DNA of 28,518 bases from an uncultured Bacteroides sp. (GCA_900551645.1 URWP01000010.1:1-28518), one strand, 5' to 3'. Counted from the stretch's first letter, positions 7,636-16,692 are shown. Notes: generated by a model from the sequence alone, not told the origin. Translations and numbers: made by a program.

Positions 7636-9006
7636 TTATTTAATCCATCCCGGATACTTGAAATCACACTTTCTCCACTCTGGATTAACACGAACATATG
7701 TATTCTTCTGTTTCTCAACAATCCATTTCTGCAATTTTTCCTCACTGCGTTTAGCTGTTACAATAGACTTCAGCCGTTGATAATCTTCGGTAATCGTTGC
7801 CTTATGTCCATCAATCCGGTTTTTCAACTTAACAATGGCACAAACTTCTTTACCCTTACTGTTCACCATTGTAAATGGTTGGGAAACTTCACCGATTTGC
7901 AGATTTTCTACAGCTTTAGCTACCTCCTGAGAAACAAATCCGGCCAGTTGCTGCATTTCAAAACGAGAAGTTCCACTCTGCGGGTTAGCCAACAATCCAT
8001 GGTTGTTCTTCGTATCTTTATCTTGTGACACCCAAGTAGCCGCCTCGTCAAAAGTTACTTTTCCTTTCCGGATATCATTGGCCAAAGTATCCAGTTTCTC
8101 CAAAGCCTCATTGATTTCTTCTTCATCCACTTTCGGCTTGATAAGGATATGACGGTAGCTGATACGGTCACCGCGCTTTTCAATCAACTGAGCGATATGA
8201 TATCCGTATTCAGTTTCGAAGACCTTCGAAATCTTTTTCGGGTCAGTCAGATTAAATACTACGTTAGCAAATTCCGGAGTCAACTCACCTCGACCCGTAA
8301 ATCCATATTCACCACCTTTACGGGCAGAACCGGGGTCCTCGGAATACATACGGGCCAATGTAGAAAAAGTAGTCTCACCCTTATTGATACGGTCTGTAAA
8401 ATCGCGCAGTTCCTTTTTTACACGTTCTATTTCCTCTTCCTTTACTTTTGGCTCACGGGTAATAATCTGTACCTCTACCTGCATGGGTACATAAGGGATA
8501 CTGTCAGCAGGCAACTTATTGAAATAATTCCGCACCTCAGCCGGAGTAAGCTTGATGTCCCCGACAATTTTTTTCTGCATCTCTTGTACAGTCAGACCAT
8601 CACGGATATTTTCACGGAGCATCTCCCGAATCTGAGTAGTAGTCTTGTTATAATACTCTTCCATCTTTTCTTTCGAACCAATCTGTTCTTCCAGCCAAGA
8701 CAGACGCTGGTCTACCTGTTGTAACACTTCCTGATCGGATACTGTCACACTATCTATTTCCGCCTGATGGAGGAACAGTTTCTGTACAGCCAGTTCTTCC
8801 GGAATCACACAATATGGGTCTCCGTCAAAACGGCGTCCTTCATACTGGGCATTCAAGCGTTCAGTTTCTACGTCCGATTTCAGTATGGCCTCATCACCGA
8901 CAACCCACACCACTTCGTCTATCACATTTTCCTGAGCATTCACACTCATTCCCAGCAACAGGAAAAGCAGACACGCACAAATTTTTGTAAAGTTCATCTT
9001 ATTCAT
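7636..9006 (-). CDS. surA: SurA-type periplasmic chaperone / peptidyl-prolyl isomerase
   Basis: The product has 456 residues from the ATG at 9006 (MNKMNFTKIC); the frame extends to a TTG at 9018 that overlaps the upstream stop. The signal peptide ends at VNA-QE. A SurA N-terminal domain follows (about 30-165), starting DEVVWVVGDEAILKSDVE. Two parvulin domains come next. The first (about 170-280) has YSEDPGSARKGGEYGF, LTPEFANVVFNL and TEYGYHIAQLI. The second (about 283-400) opens with YRHILIKP and carries TFDEAATWVSQD. SurA proteins escort unfolded outer-membrane proteins across the periplasm. This is the only one of the three linked chaperone genes with recognisable rotamase motifs. It starts 8 bases after the preceding gene's stop, so translation is probably coupled. 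Confidence 0.93.
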   Translation of the reverse strand: MNKMNFTKICACLLFLLLGMSVNAQENVIDEVVWVVGDEAILKSDVETERLNAQYEGRRFDGDPYCVIPEELAVQKLFLHQAEIDSVTVSDQEVLQQVDQRLSWLEEQIGSKEKMEEYYNKTTTQIREMLRENIRDGLTVQEMQKKIVGDIKLTPAEVRNYFNKLPADSIPYVPMQVEVQIITREPKVKEEEIERVKKELRDFTDRINKGETTFSTLARMYSEDPGSARKGGEYGFTGRGELTPEFANVVFNLTDPKKISKVFETEYGYHIAQLIEKRGDRISYRHILIKPKVDEEEINEALEKLDTLANDIRKGKVTFDEAATWVSQDKDTKNNHGLLANPQSGTSRFEMQQLAGFVSQEVAKAVENLQIGEVSQPFTMVNSKGKEVCAIVKLKNRIDGHKATITEDYQRLKSIVTAKRSEEKLQKWIVEKQKNTYVRVNPEWRKCDFKYPGWIK

Positions 9007-9014
9007 CCGAATAG

Positions 9015-9869
9015 TCAATAATAGATTATTTCCTTGTTTTCTGAAGCAGTAGTATATAAATTTTTCTTCATCTGATTTATATAATCTACCCGTTTCAGGT
9101 TAATTAATAGTTCCTTAATCTCATTCCTGGCATATTCCAACGGCAACGTACCTCCAGAAGGCAAATAATTCTCCACATGCAAGAAATAACAGAAAGCTGT
9201 ATCACGGACTTCCACGTTCCGATTGCGGTTCAGGTAATCGGGATCGGATGTAAGTGTCCGCATCGGCAGCTTCCCCGCATACTCTGATACCGGTTTCCAT
9301 CTGTCCAGGAAACTGTCATAACTCACCGCATTGCCAATGCTATATTTTTCCAACTTATCGATATTGTCTGCCGTAATTTTCTTACACCAGGCACGTACCT
9401 GATTCCATTGCGGCGCATGAAGAGGGACTTTCAGAAACAACCCCTGTATGTAAGGCTGATCAGCCCGAAAACGTTCCTTGTTCTGCAGATAATACTGTTC
9501 AATCTCCGAATCTGTAACGTATTCACCGACCTCCTGACGTACCAGTTCTTCTTCATAAGTATGCATAATCAATGCACGCCGATAAGCTGCAACCCGTTCG
9601 TTAATGGCTGCATTATCAGGAATATTTCCTTCTGCTTTCTGAAAAAGTAAAGCATCTTCTATCCATTCACGAATATAAGCCTCAGCAAATCGGGCACTGT
9701 CTTGTCCTTTCAGTGCTGGAGGAATAACAGGCAACAAATCTTCACGATACAAAAACACACCACCGACTTCCACCAACGGAGTCTTTCCATGATGGTCTAC
9801 AGACTGACTGCAACCTGACAACAATAGCGACAGTACGAAAATTCCTCCAAATGCTTCTTTCAGCTTCAT
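9015..9869 (-). CDS. SurA-like lipoprotein lacking a recognisable parvulin domain
   Basis: The product has 284 residues from ATG at 9869; a TTG three codons upstream is rejected. A short signal peptide ends in the lipobox LLSGC, so the protein should be lipid-anchored at Cys20 or so, in the periplasm or outer membrane. After the opening VEVGGVFLYREDLLPVIP comes a helical part typical of SurA N-domains, including YIREWIEDALLFQKAE and the linker VTDSEIEQYYLQNKERF. The place where a parvulin domain would stand lacks its motifs (no GGxxG, no PEF, no GYH). The ending is basic (KRVDYINQMKKNLYT). It is likely a holdase-type chaperone rather than an isomerase. It lies between two other SurA-like genes (35- and 8-base gaps). 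The family call is moderate and the function is inferred from context. Confidence 0.75.
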   Translation of the reverse strand: MKLKEAFGGIFVLSLLLSGCSQSVDHHGKTPLVEVGGVFLYREDLLPVIPPALKGQDSARFAEAYIREWIEDALLFQKAEGNIPDNAAINERVAAYRRALIMHTYEEELVRQEVGEYVTDSEIEQYYLQNKERFRADQPYIQGLFLKVPLHAPQWNQVRAWCKKITADNIDKLEKYSIGNAVSYDSFLDRWKPVSEYAGKLPMRTLTSDPDYLNRNRNVEVRDTAFCYFLHVENYLPSGGTLPLEYARNEIKELLINLKRVDYINQMKKNLYTTASENKEIIYY

Positions 9870-9904
9870 GAATGACAATTGAGTGAACGAAGATACACTA
9901 TAAA

Positions 9905-11299
9905 TTAATTACTTCCGCTAGAATTAACGGTTTTTAAAATCTTCGGATTGATTTCCACCGCAAACCGCTTCCGTAAATTGCCCAAACGTACTTCTTCCTG
10001 AGCCATCCGAAAATCCTCCAATACTGCATGACGTACATCTGTATAAACTTCCGGTCCCTTCAATCGCTTTCCCAACACAAAAACATAAGGGAAATCTTCT
10101 TTGGGTCGATAAGTTCCACATTTAAAGGCCAATTTATCCACATAGGGATTCTTCCCTATCTGAAACAGTCCCTGCTGTATCTGAGCCGGACTATCGGGAT
10201 GATCTTCCGACCATCTCTGAATAGCAGTATTCCATTCGCCCTCTGGTATCTTTTTCAGTATCTTCCGGATCTTTTTGGCCGCTTTCTTATCCTGACAATG
10301 AATAACCGCACCTTTATAATGAGGATATGTCCAAGCGTACTTTGAGCGGTTCTGATTAAAATACTGTTCCAGTTCTGCTGCAGAAACATCCGTATGACTG
10401 CCGACATGATTCTGCTTATCCCAACAAGCTGCCAACAATCCATCAGCTACCTGTTGCAATTCCAAACGTACCGCTTCAGGAATAGCCTCTTTGCTCTGCC
10501 CATTCCAAGCCGTATAAGCATCCATATTCAAACACTGCGAAGTTGCACCTAATCTGTCCAAATAATTTTCCAGCAAAGGCAAAGCCTGTGCAAAACCAAC
10601 TTCCTGCCTCCGTTCCAACAGGCGTACCAGATGAACTCCCAACGGAGATACAAAAGGATCAGAATAATCACCTGTGTTCATTTCCAGTAAAGGAGCAGAA
10701 AACTCCTGCAGAAGTCCTGCAACTGGTCGCCAGAGCGTATCTGTGTCCAAAACGAGACTGATATCTTTCTGCTGCGGAAATTGTCCGACCGCTTCTTCCA
10801 AACTCATTCCTTGCCGTAATTTCAGACTGACTTCCTCCATCCGATCCTGTGCCTGGCGTAACCAACTCCTGGAAGCAGACTGAGGTAACAGAATACTTAC
10901 ACTTTCCATACGCACCCATTGACGTAACTGCACACGTGCCGATTCTCGCCGATAACATTCACGCAGGAAAGCCTTCTTTTTATCAGCATCTACCAACGCA
11001 CGCTTCAGTACTTGCCCCTGAAGTACGCTACATGCCTGACGGAAATCAGGAAGCGTATCCCATCCTAGCCGACGTGCATCAGCCACCTTCAATTTGAACA
11101 GGACAAAACGAGACAGATAATGTTGCGGTGTCTCCATGGCAGAATCTGCATACATGCGGTAATAAGACTCGAACTCTGATGAAGAGATTTCTTTCCCGCC
11201 AATACGCAGTAACGTCTTGTCTGGCATGGCAGCATGCATCGGTAAAATGTGCAGAAGGACAATTCCTAACAGGAACCCCCACAATCGTTTGCTGTTCAT
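9905..11299 (-). CDS. Diverged SurA/PpiC-like periplasmic protein
   Basis: The product has 464 residues. A signal peptide ends near MHAAM (about residue 24), with no lipobox. The start of the mature part (LLRIGGKEISSSEFESYYRMY) resembles SurA/PpiC N-domains. A degenerate parvulin-like region runs from about 150 to 240: LKLRQGMSLEEAVGQF, then EFSAPLLEMNTGDYSDPF and SPLGVHLVRLLERR, the last corresponding to the parvulin GYHxxxL end. The central GG(D/E)xG motif is missing. A further helical part (about 310-460) has SAAELEQYFNQNRSKY and resembles a second weak domain. It is the first gene after the guaB hairpin and starts the chaperone-OstA-mutL run. Isomerase activity is doubtful; a chaperone role is the best inference. 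Confidence 0.78.
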   Translation of the reverse strand: MNSKRLWGFLLGIVLLHILPMHAAMPDKTLLRIGGKEISSSEFESYYRMYADSAMETPQHYLSRFVLFKLKVADARRLGWDTLPDFRQACSVLQGQVLKRALVDADKKKAFLRECYRRESARVQLRQWVRMESVSILLPQSASRSWLRQAQDRMEEVSLKLRQGMSLEEAVGQFPQQKDISLVLDTDTLWRPVAGLLQEFSAPLLEMNTGDYSDPFVSPLGVHLVRLLERRQEVGFAQALPLLENYLDRLGATSQCLNMDAYTAWNGQSKEAIPEAVRLELQQVADGLLAACWDKQNHVGSHTDVSAAELEQYFNQNRSKYAWTYPHYKGAVIHCQDKKAAKKIRKILKKIPEGEWNTAIQRWSEDHPDSPAQIQQGLFQIGKNPYVDKLAFKCGTYRPKEDFPYVFVLGKRLKGPEVYTDVRHAVLEDFRMAQEEVRLGNLRKRFAVEINPKILKTVNSSGSN

Positions 11300-11322
11300 A
11301 TTATTCCTTTAATGACAAAACA

Positions 11323-11377
11323 GGCACGAATCACACCTTTGGAATAATCATTGTATTCCAATCGTGTAACTCGTGCC
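11323..11377 (-). terminator. Large hairpin after guaB, possible attenuator of the chaperone genes
   Basis: GGCACGA (11323-11329) pairs with TCGTGCC (11371-11377). The pairing continues inward through CACAC/GTGTA and TGGAATA/TATTCCA, with only small interruptions. On the minus strand a short T-rich tail (TGTTTTGTC) follows. It lies 23 bases before the next ATG with no promoter in between, so it should either end guaB transcripts or let a fraction through. Confidence 0.7.
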
Positions 11378-11412
11378 CGATTCTTTATAATTCAGTTCTG
11401 ATTAATCTAAAA

Positions 11413-12888
11413 TCACTGAGGACGGCTGTAGTTAGGAGCCTCACTGGTAATAGTCACATCATGCGGATGACTTTCCAATACACCGGCATTGGTAATGCGG
11501 GTGAACTTCGCATTGTGCAACTGTATAATATTGTGTGCGCCACAATATCCCATACCAGAACGCAAACCACCGACCAATTGATAAATCACTTCATACAAAG
11601 TACCTTTGTAAGGAACACGGGCAGCGATACCTTCTGGAACCAATTTCTTTACATCTACAGTATCCGCCTGGAAATAACGGTCCTTTGAGCCATGTTCCAT
11701 AGCCTCCAGAGAACCCATTCCACGGTATGACTTGAACTTACGGCCGTTGAAGATAATAGTATCACCCGGTGATTCTTCAGTACCCGCTACCAATGAACCA
11801 ATCATTACACTATATGCTCCTGCAGCCAAAGCCTTGACAACATCGCCGGAATAACGCAAGCCACCATCGGCAATCAAAGGCACACCAGTACCTTCCAATG
11901 CTTTAGCTACATCGTATACCGCACTTAACTGAGGAACTCCTACACCGGCTACGACACGAGTTGTACAGATAGAACCCGGACCGATACCGACTTTTACAGC
12001 ATCAGCTCCAGCTTCAACCAACATCTTGGCTGCTTCACCAGTGGCAATATTACCCACAACAATGTCAACATCCGGGAATCTTTTCTTAGCTTCTTTCAGC
12101 TTATCGATAACACCTTGAGAATGTCCGTGAGCTGTATCAATCACAATGGCATCGGCACCAGCATTGATTAACGCTTCCATGCGCTGCAAGGTATCAGAAG
12201 TCACACCTACTCCTGCAGCTACACGCAGACGTCCCTTAGCATCTTTACAGGCCATCGGCTTATCTTTGGCTTTCGTAATATCTTTATATGTAATCAAACC
12301 GACCAGTTTACCGGCCTTGTCGACCACCGGCAGTTTTTCAATCTTGTTTTCCTGAAGAATTTGAGAAGCAGTCTCCATATCTGTACCCGGAGTCGTAGTA
12401 ATGATATTTTCCTTTGTCATTACTTCATCTATACGCTTATGCATGTCCTTCTCAAAACGTAGGTCACGATTGGTCACGATACCTACCAAATAATTCTCAT
12501 CATCTACTACAGGAATACCACCAATCTTATATTCTGCCATAATGTTCAATGCATCCTCTACCGTAGAACCACGCTTGATAGTCACAGGATCATAAATCAT
12601 ACCGTTCTCGGCACGTTTTACAATGGCAACCTGACGTGCCTGTTCTTCAATAGACATGTTTTTATGAATCACACCGATACCTCCTTCGCGAGCAATCGCA
12701 ATGGCCATTTGAGCTTCTGTAACCGTATCCATAGCTGCAGTTACAAAAGGAATTTTCAACTCAATGTTTCTGGAGAATTTCGTCGTGAGCTCGACCGATT
12801 TAGGTAATACATCAGAATAGGCCGGAATCAACAATACATCGTCATAGGTTAATCCGTCCATTACAACTTTATCTGCAATAAATGACAT
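11413..12888 (-). CDS. guaB: IMP dehydrogenase
   Basis: The product has 491 residues, the normal full length. It oxidises IMP to XMP with NAD+, the committed step of guanine nucleotide synthesis, in the cytoplasm. The TIM barrel is interrupted by two CBS domains (about 95-210; MIYDPVTIKRGSTVEDAL and VMTKENIITTTPGTDMETA mark their starts). The catalytic loop is GPGSICTTRVVAG with Cys308. The IMP phosphate-binding segment DGGLRYSGDVVKALAAGA and the later GMGSLEAM are present. The C-terminus contains GLRSGMGYCGAHNI. The ATG at 12888 gives the standard N-terminus (MSFIADKVVMDGLTYDDVLL). It has its own -7 promoter element 31 bases upstream and a large hairpin downstream. Nothing unusual is seen. 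Confidence 0.98.
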   Translation of the reverse strand: MSFIADKVVMDGLTYDDVLLIPAYSDVLPKSVELTTKFSRNIELKIPFVTAAMDTVTEAQMAIAIAREGGIGVIHKNMSIEEQARQVAIVKRAENGMIYDPVTIKRGSTVEDALNIMAEYKIGGIPVVDDENYLVGIVTNRDLRFEKDMHKRIDEVMTKENIITTTPGTDMETASQILQENKIEKLPVVDKAGKLVGLITYKDITKAKDKPMACKDAKGRLRVAAGVGVTSDTLQRMEALINAGADAIVIDTAHGHSQGVIDKLKEAKKRFPDVDIVVGNIATGEAAKMLVEAGADAVKVGIGPGSICTTRVVAGVGVPQLSAVYDVAKALEGTGVPLIADGGLRYSGDVVKALAAGAYSVMIGSLVAGTEESPGDTIIFNGRKFKSYRGMGSLEAMEHGSKDRYFQADTVDVKKLVPEGIAARVPYKGTLYEVIYQLVGGLRSGMGYCGAHNIIQLHNAKFTRITNAGVLESHPHDVTITSEAPNYSRPQ

Positions 12889-12918
12889 AGGGCTTTATGC
12901 TTTAGAATTTATTGCGTG

Positions 12919-12926
12919 CAAATATA
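12919..12926 (-). promoter_or_regulatory. guaB: -7 promoter element of guaB
   Basis: TATATTTG followed by C on the minus strand matches the Bacteroidetes -7 consensus exactly, 31 bases before the guaB start. No good TTTG box is found at 19-21 bases upstream. Confidence 0.5.
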
Positions 12927-13005
12927 CAATTTTTATTCAAATTCAGAAGCACGCTTAACATCTTTTTTTATTTACACCTCATTTGCCATACGCTGAACAC
13001 AGCTG

Positions 13006-13060
13006 AAAAAAAATGTGGCAACAAGGTACGGCAGAAACCTCTGCCTACCCTATTGCCACA
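13006..13060 (-). terminator. Intrinsic terminator of recQ
   Basis: TGTGGCAA (13014-13021) pairs with TTGCCACA (13053-13060), extended by an inner stem around GGCAG/CTGCC. On the minus strand it is followed by eight T's. It lies 20 bases after the recQ stop. Confidence 0.88.
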
Positions 13061-13079
13061 CTTTATATTGCAACATTTA

Positions 13080-15263
13080 TCAGTTGGCCATTTCTGATAT
13101 GAACTTAATGCGAACCAGACGAATTTCGTCTTCCGTATAATCGTCACCTAACTCATCCATCGCATCATCAATCTTATCAGTAGTAGATTCCTTGAAGTAA
13201 TCATAAATATCCTGCATATGATCTTCATCCATGATTTCGTTCAAGAAATAATCAATATTCAGCTTGGTACCTGAATAGACAATAGCCTCAATTTCATCCA
13301 GCAATTCACTGAATTCTATACCTTTGGCTACAGCAATGTCATCCAGTGCTACTTTCCGGTCAATACTTTGAATAATAGATACCTTCAGCTTTGATTTGTT
13401 AGCGACAGTACGTACACGCAAATCTTCCGGACGGTCTATTTCATTTTCTTCGCAATGCTTTCTGATCAGTTCACAGAATTCCTGACCATACCGTTTAGCC
13501 TTTCCAGCTCCCACTCCCGGGATATTCTGGAGCTCCTCCAGTGTAACCGGATAAATGGTTGCCATTGCCTCCAACGAAGGATCCTGGAAAATAACATAAG
13601 GAGGAACATCCAGCTTTTTTGACATCTTCTTACGCAAATCCTTCAGCATAGAGTATAGTACCGGATCGACAGCACACGAAGCACCGCTCCGCATAGGAGT
13701 CTCTTCAGCCTCCTCTTCATCGAAATCCGTATCTTCTACAATCTTGAATGATTTAGGTTTCTTCAAGAACTTATGTCCCTCCGGTGTTACTTTAAGCAAA
13801 CCGTAATTTTCGACATCCTTATCTAAATATCCGGCAATCAATCCCTGACGGATGACAGCATTCCACAAACGGTCTTCTTCACCCATTCCGGAACCAAACA
13901 CCTCCAAATCTTCGTGCTTATGAGCTAATATTTCCGAAGTTTCCTTACCCAACAGCACATCTACAATATAATCTTGCTTAAAATTTTCTTTTACTGCAAT
14001 GATTGTTTCAATCACTGCACACAATGAATCCTGAGCTTCCACTTGTTTTTTCGGGTTTAAACAGTTATCACAGTTTCCACAATTGTCCTCAGTATATTCT
14101 TCTCCAAAATAATGCAAAAGCACCTTTCTACGGCATACAGACGATTCTGCATATGCTGCCGTTTCCAGCAGCAACTGCTTTCCTATTTCCTGTTCAGAGA
14201 CCGGTTTTCCCTGCATAAACTTTTCCAGCTTCTGCAAGTCTTTGTTGGAATAGAAAGTGATACATTGTCCTTCACCTCCATCACGTCCGGCACGTCCAGT
14301 TTCCTGATAATAGCCTTCCAAACTTTTAGGCACATCATAATGAATGACAAAACGCACATCTGGTTTGTCTATACCCATTCCAAAAGCGATAGTAGCAACA
14401 ATTACCTCAATATCCTCCTTCAAAAACGCATCCTGATTGGCATTTCGCGTAGCCGAATCCATCCCCGCATGGTAAGCACGTGCCTTAATACCGTTAGCAC
14501 AAAGTATCTCAGTCAGTTCTTCCACTTTCTTACGGCTCAAGCAATAAATGATACCTGATTTTTCCGGATTCTGCTTGATGAATTTGATGATATCCTTGTC
14601 TACATTGTTGGTTTTCGGGCGTACCTCGTAATACAAGTTCGGGCGGTTAAACGAAGACTTGAATTCTGTAGCGTCTGTAATACCCAGACTTTTCTGGATA
14701 TCCATCTTCACTTTCGGAGTGGCCGTAGCCGTCAAAGCAATAATAGGTGCTTTCCCGATTTCATTGATGATAGGACGGATACGACGGTATTCCGGACGGA
14801 AATCATGTCCCCATTCAGAAATACAATGCGCCTCATCCACTGCATAGAAAGAAATTTTTACATGTTTCAAGAAGCCTACATTATCTTCTTTCGTCAACGA
14901 TTCAGGGGCTACATAAAGCAATTTAGTTTTACCGGCAAGAATATCTGCCTTGACCTGCTCGATGGCCGACTTTGTCAATGACGAATTGATAAAATGGGCC
15001 ACACCATCTTCTTCACTGAAGTTACGCATGGCATCCACCTGATTCTTCATCAAGGCTATGAGCGGTGAAATAACAATTGCTGTTCCTTCCATCAGCAAGG
15101 AAGGCAGCTGGTAGCATAATGACTTTCCACCCCCGGTAGGCATCAATACAAACGTATCCTTTCCGGCGAGCAGGTTCTTAATGATGGCTTCCTGATTTCC
15201 TTTAAAGGTATCAAAACCAAAATATTTTTTCAGTTGCTCCGCTAAATTGATATTTTCCGTCAT
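13080..15263 (-). CDS. recQ: ATP-dependent DNA helicase RecQ
   Basis: The product has 727 residues, about 120 longer than E. coli RecQ (609). It is a 3'-5' helicase for recombination and fork repair. The SF2 core has motif I LMPTGGGKSL (40-49), the Walker B/aromatic loop AVDEAHCISEWGHDFRPEY (141-159), SALTATATPKV-like IALTATATPKV, and the late QETGRAGRDG motif. The zinc-binding RecQ-Ct region is intact (CRRKVLLHYFGEEY followed by CGNCDNC). A winged-helix part follows, then an HRDC domain around residues 530-610 (LRKKMSKKLDVPPYVIF, IPGVGAGKAKRYG). After it comes an acidic, helical extension of about 110 residues ending IRLVRIKFISEMAN, which accounts for the extra length. It is a single gene with a near-ideal promoter and its own terminator. 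Confidence 0.96.
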   Translation of the reverse strand: MTENINLAEQLKKYFGFDTFKGNQEAIIKNLLAGKDTFVLMPTGGGKSLCYQLPSLLMEGTAIVISPLIALMKNQVDAMRNFSEEDGVAHFINSSLTKSAIEQVKADILAGKTKLLYVAPESLTKEDNVGFLKHVKISFYAVDEAHCISEWGHDFRPEYRRIRPIINEIGKAPIIALTATATPKVKMDIQKSLGITDATEFKSSFNRPNLYYEVRPKTNNVDKDIIKFIKQNPEKSGIIYCLSRKKVEELTEILCANGIKARAYHAGMDSATRNANQDAFLKEDIEVIVATIAFGMGIDKPDVRFVIHYDVPKSLEGYYQETGRAGRDGGEGQCITFYSNKDLQKLEKFMQGKPVSEQEIGKQLLLETAAYAESSVCRRKVLLHYFGEEYTEDNCGNCDNCLNPKKQVEAQDSLCAVIETIIAVKENFKQDYIVDVLLGKETSEILAHKHEDLEVFGSGMGEEDRLWNAVIRQGLIAGYLDKDVENYGLLKVTPEGHKFLKKPKSFKIVEDTDFDEEEAEETPMRSGASCAVDPVLYSMLKDLRKKMSKKLDVPPYVIFQDPSLEAMATIYPVTLEELQNIPGVGAGKAKRYGQEFCELIRKHCEENEIDRPEDLRVRTVANKSKLKVSIIQSIDRKVALDDIAVAKGIEFSELLDEIEAIVYSGTKLNIDYFLNEIMDEDHMQDIYDYFKESTTDKIDDAMDELGDDYTEDEIRLVRIKFISEMAN

Positions 15264-15315
15264 TGTCCTAGATTTTATTAGTAGTTTCTCTTTGTAAGAA
15301 TGAATCTCATGATAA

Positions 15316-15348
15316 CAAAGTTATAAACAACTTTCCAAATTACACAAA
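15316..15348 (-). promoter_or_regulatory. recQ: Promoter of recQ
   Basis: TTTG (15348-15345), a 21-base spacer and TAACTTTG (15323-15316) on the minus strand match both Bacteroidetes promoter boxes exactly. It lies 52 bases before the ATG. Confidence 0.75.
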
Positions 15349-15400
15349 TTTTCAGTCTATTATTTTACTGAAGATTTGTATTTTCTCTCTACTTTTTCAT

Positions 15401-16648
15401 TCAGGCCATCTGTAACCTAGAAAGATTGGCCTTATCCATCTGCTCCTTAGCATAATCCAAGGTTACAGTAAAATGTTCGACTTTCCGCGAAGGAATATCA
15501 AACATGGTATCCATCATGATAGTTTCCACAATCGAACGCAAGCCACGTGCTCCCAATTTATATTCGATAGCCTTATCAACTATAAATTCGAAGACATCGG
15601 GTTCAAAATCCAGTTTCACTCCATCCATCTCAAAAAGTTTGATATACTGTTTAATGATGGAATTCTTAGGCTCAGTCAAGATATTCCGTAAAGCTGTACG
15701 GTCCAGCGGCTTCAGATAAGTCAGAATCGGCAAACGACCGATGATTTCCGGAATCAGTCCAAATGACTTCAAGTCTTGGGGAGCGATATACTGCATCATA
15801 TTCTTGCGGTCAATATTAACAGTAGATTTGGCTGCGCCATACCCTACTACATGCGTATTCAGACGCTGTGCTATTTTCCGTTCGATTCCATCGAAGGCTC
15901 CACCGCAAATAAACAGGATATTCTTAGTATTGACCGGTATCAGCTTCTGTTCGGGATGCTTACGTCCACCCTGGGGAGGAACATTCACGATGGAACCTTC
16001 CAGTAGCTTCAGCAAACCCTGCTGTACTCCTTCTCCACTTACATCACGCGTAATGGATGGGTTGTCTCCCTTACGGGCAATCTTATCAATTTCATCAATA
16101 AATACGATACCCCGTTCAGCTTCTTCCACATTGTAGTCAGCCACCTGAAGCAAACGGGTCAGAATACTTTCAATATCCTCACCTACATAACCGGCTTCTG
16201 TCAATACAGTAGCATCCACAATAGTAAAAGGTACATTCAGCAACTTAGCAATAGTACGTGCCAACAAAGTCTTTCCGGTACCGGTACTTCCTACCATGAT
16301 GATGTTGGATTTTTCAATTTCCACATCATCCTTGGTTACCGGTTGCATCAATCGCTTATAATGATTATATACCGCTACCGACAAATAACGTTTGGCATCG
16401 TCCTGACCGATGACATACTGATCCAGAAAATCCTTTATTTCTTTCGGTTTCGGCAGTTCACTCAAGTTCAAGCTAGTCGGACTGTTCTTCTGCCGCATGG
16501 CCTCTTTAACGATTTCATGTGCCTGTTCAGAACAACTGTCACAAATACATCCGTTGACGCCGGTAATCAGAAAACCGACCTCATCCTCCGAACGGCCACA
16601 GAAACTACAGCGCCGTTTATTGCCTTTTGTTGATTTTTTATCTTCCAA
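15401..16648 (-). CDS. clpX: ATP-dependent protease ATPase subunit ClpX
   Basis: The product has 415 residues. ClpX is a hexameric AAA+ unfoldase that feeds tagged proteins into ClpP. The N-terminal zinc domain has C14, C17, C36 and C39 (CSFCGRS, CICDSC). Walker A is GSTGTGKT (120-127) and Walker B is IVFIDEIDKI with D185/E186. The pore loop lies around GYVGED, and the sensor-2 region contains KLGARGLRSIVE. The ClpP-docking loop reads VGY (268-270) where E. coli has IGF at the same numbers. The start is a TTG at 16648: the frame stays open into clpP without any ATG, and the zinc finger begins 13 residues later, so a downstream start would destroy the domain. It is 44 bases after clpP, in one operon. 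Confidence 0.96.
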   Translation of the reverse strand: MEDKKSTKGNKRRCSFCGRSEDEVGFLITGVNGCICDSCSEQAHEIVKEAMRQKNSPTSLNLSELPKPKEIKDFLDQYVIGQDDAKRYLSVAVYNHYKRLMQPVTKDDVEIEKSNIIMVGSTGTGKTLLARTIAKLLNVPFTIVDATVLTEAGYVGEDIESILTRLLQVADYNVEEAERGIVFIDEIDKIARKGDNPSITRDVSGEGVQQGLLKLLEGSIVNVPPQGGRKHPEQKLIPVNTKNILFICGGAFDGIERKIAQRLNTHVVGYGAAKSTVNIDRKNMMQYIAPQDLKSFGLIPEIIGRLPILTYLKPLDRTALRNILTEPKNSIIKQYIKLFEMDGVKLDFEPDVFEFIVDKAIEYKLGARGLRSIVETIMMDTMFDIPSRKVEHFTVTLDYAKEQMDKANLSRLQMA

Positions 16649-16692
16649 AATAATCTGTTTTAAATGAACGACAAATACACAGTCTTCTCCTG

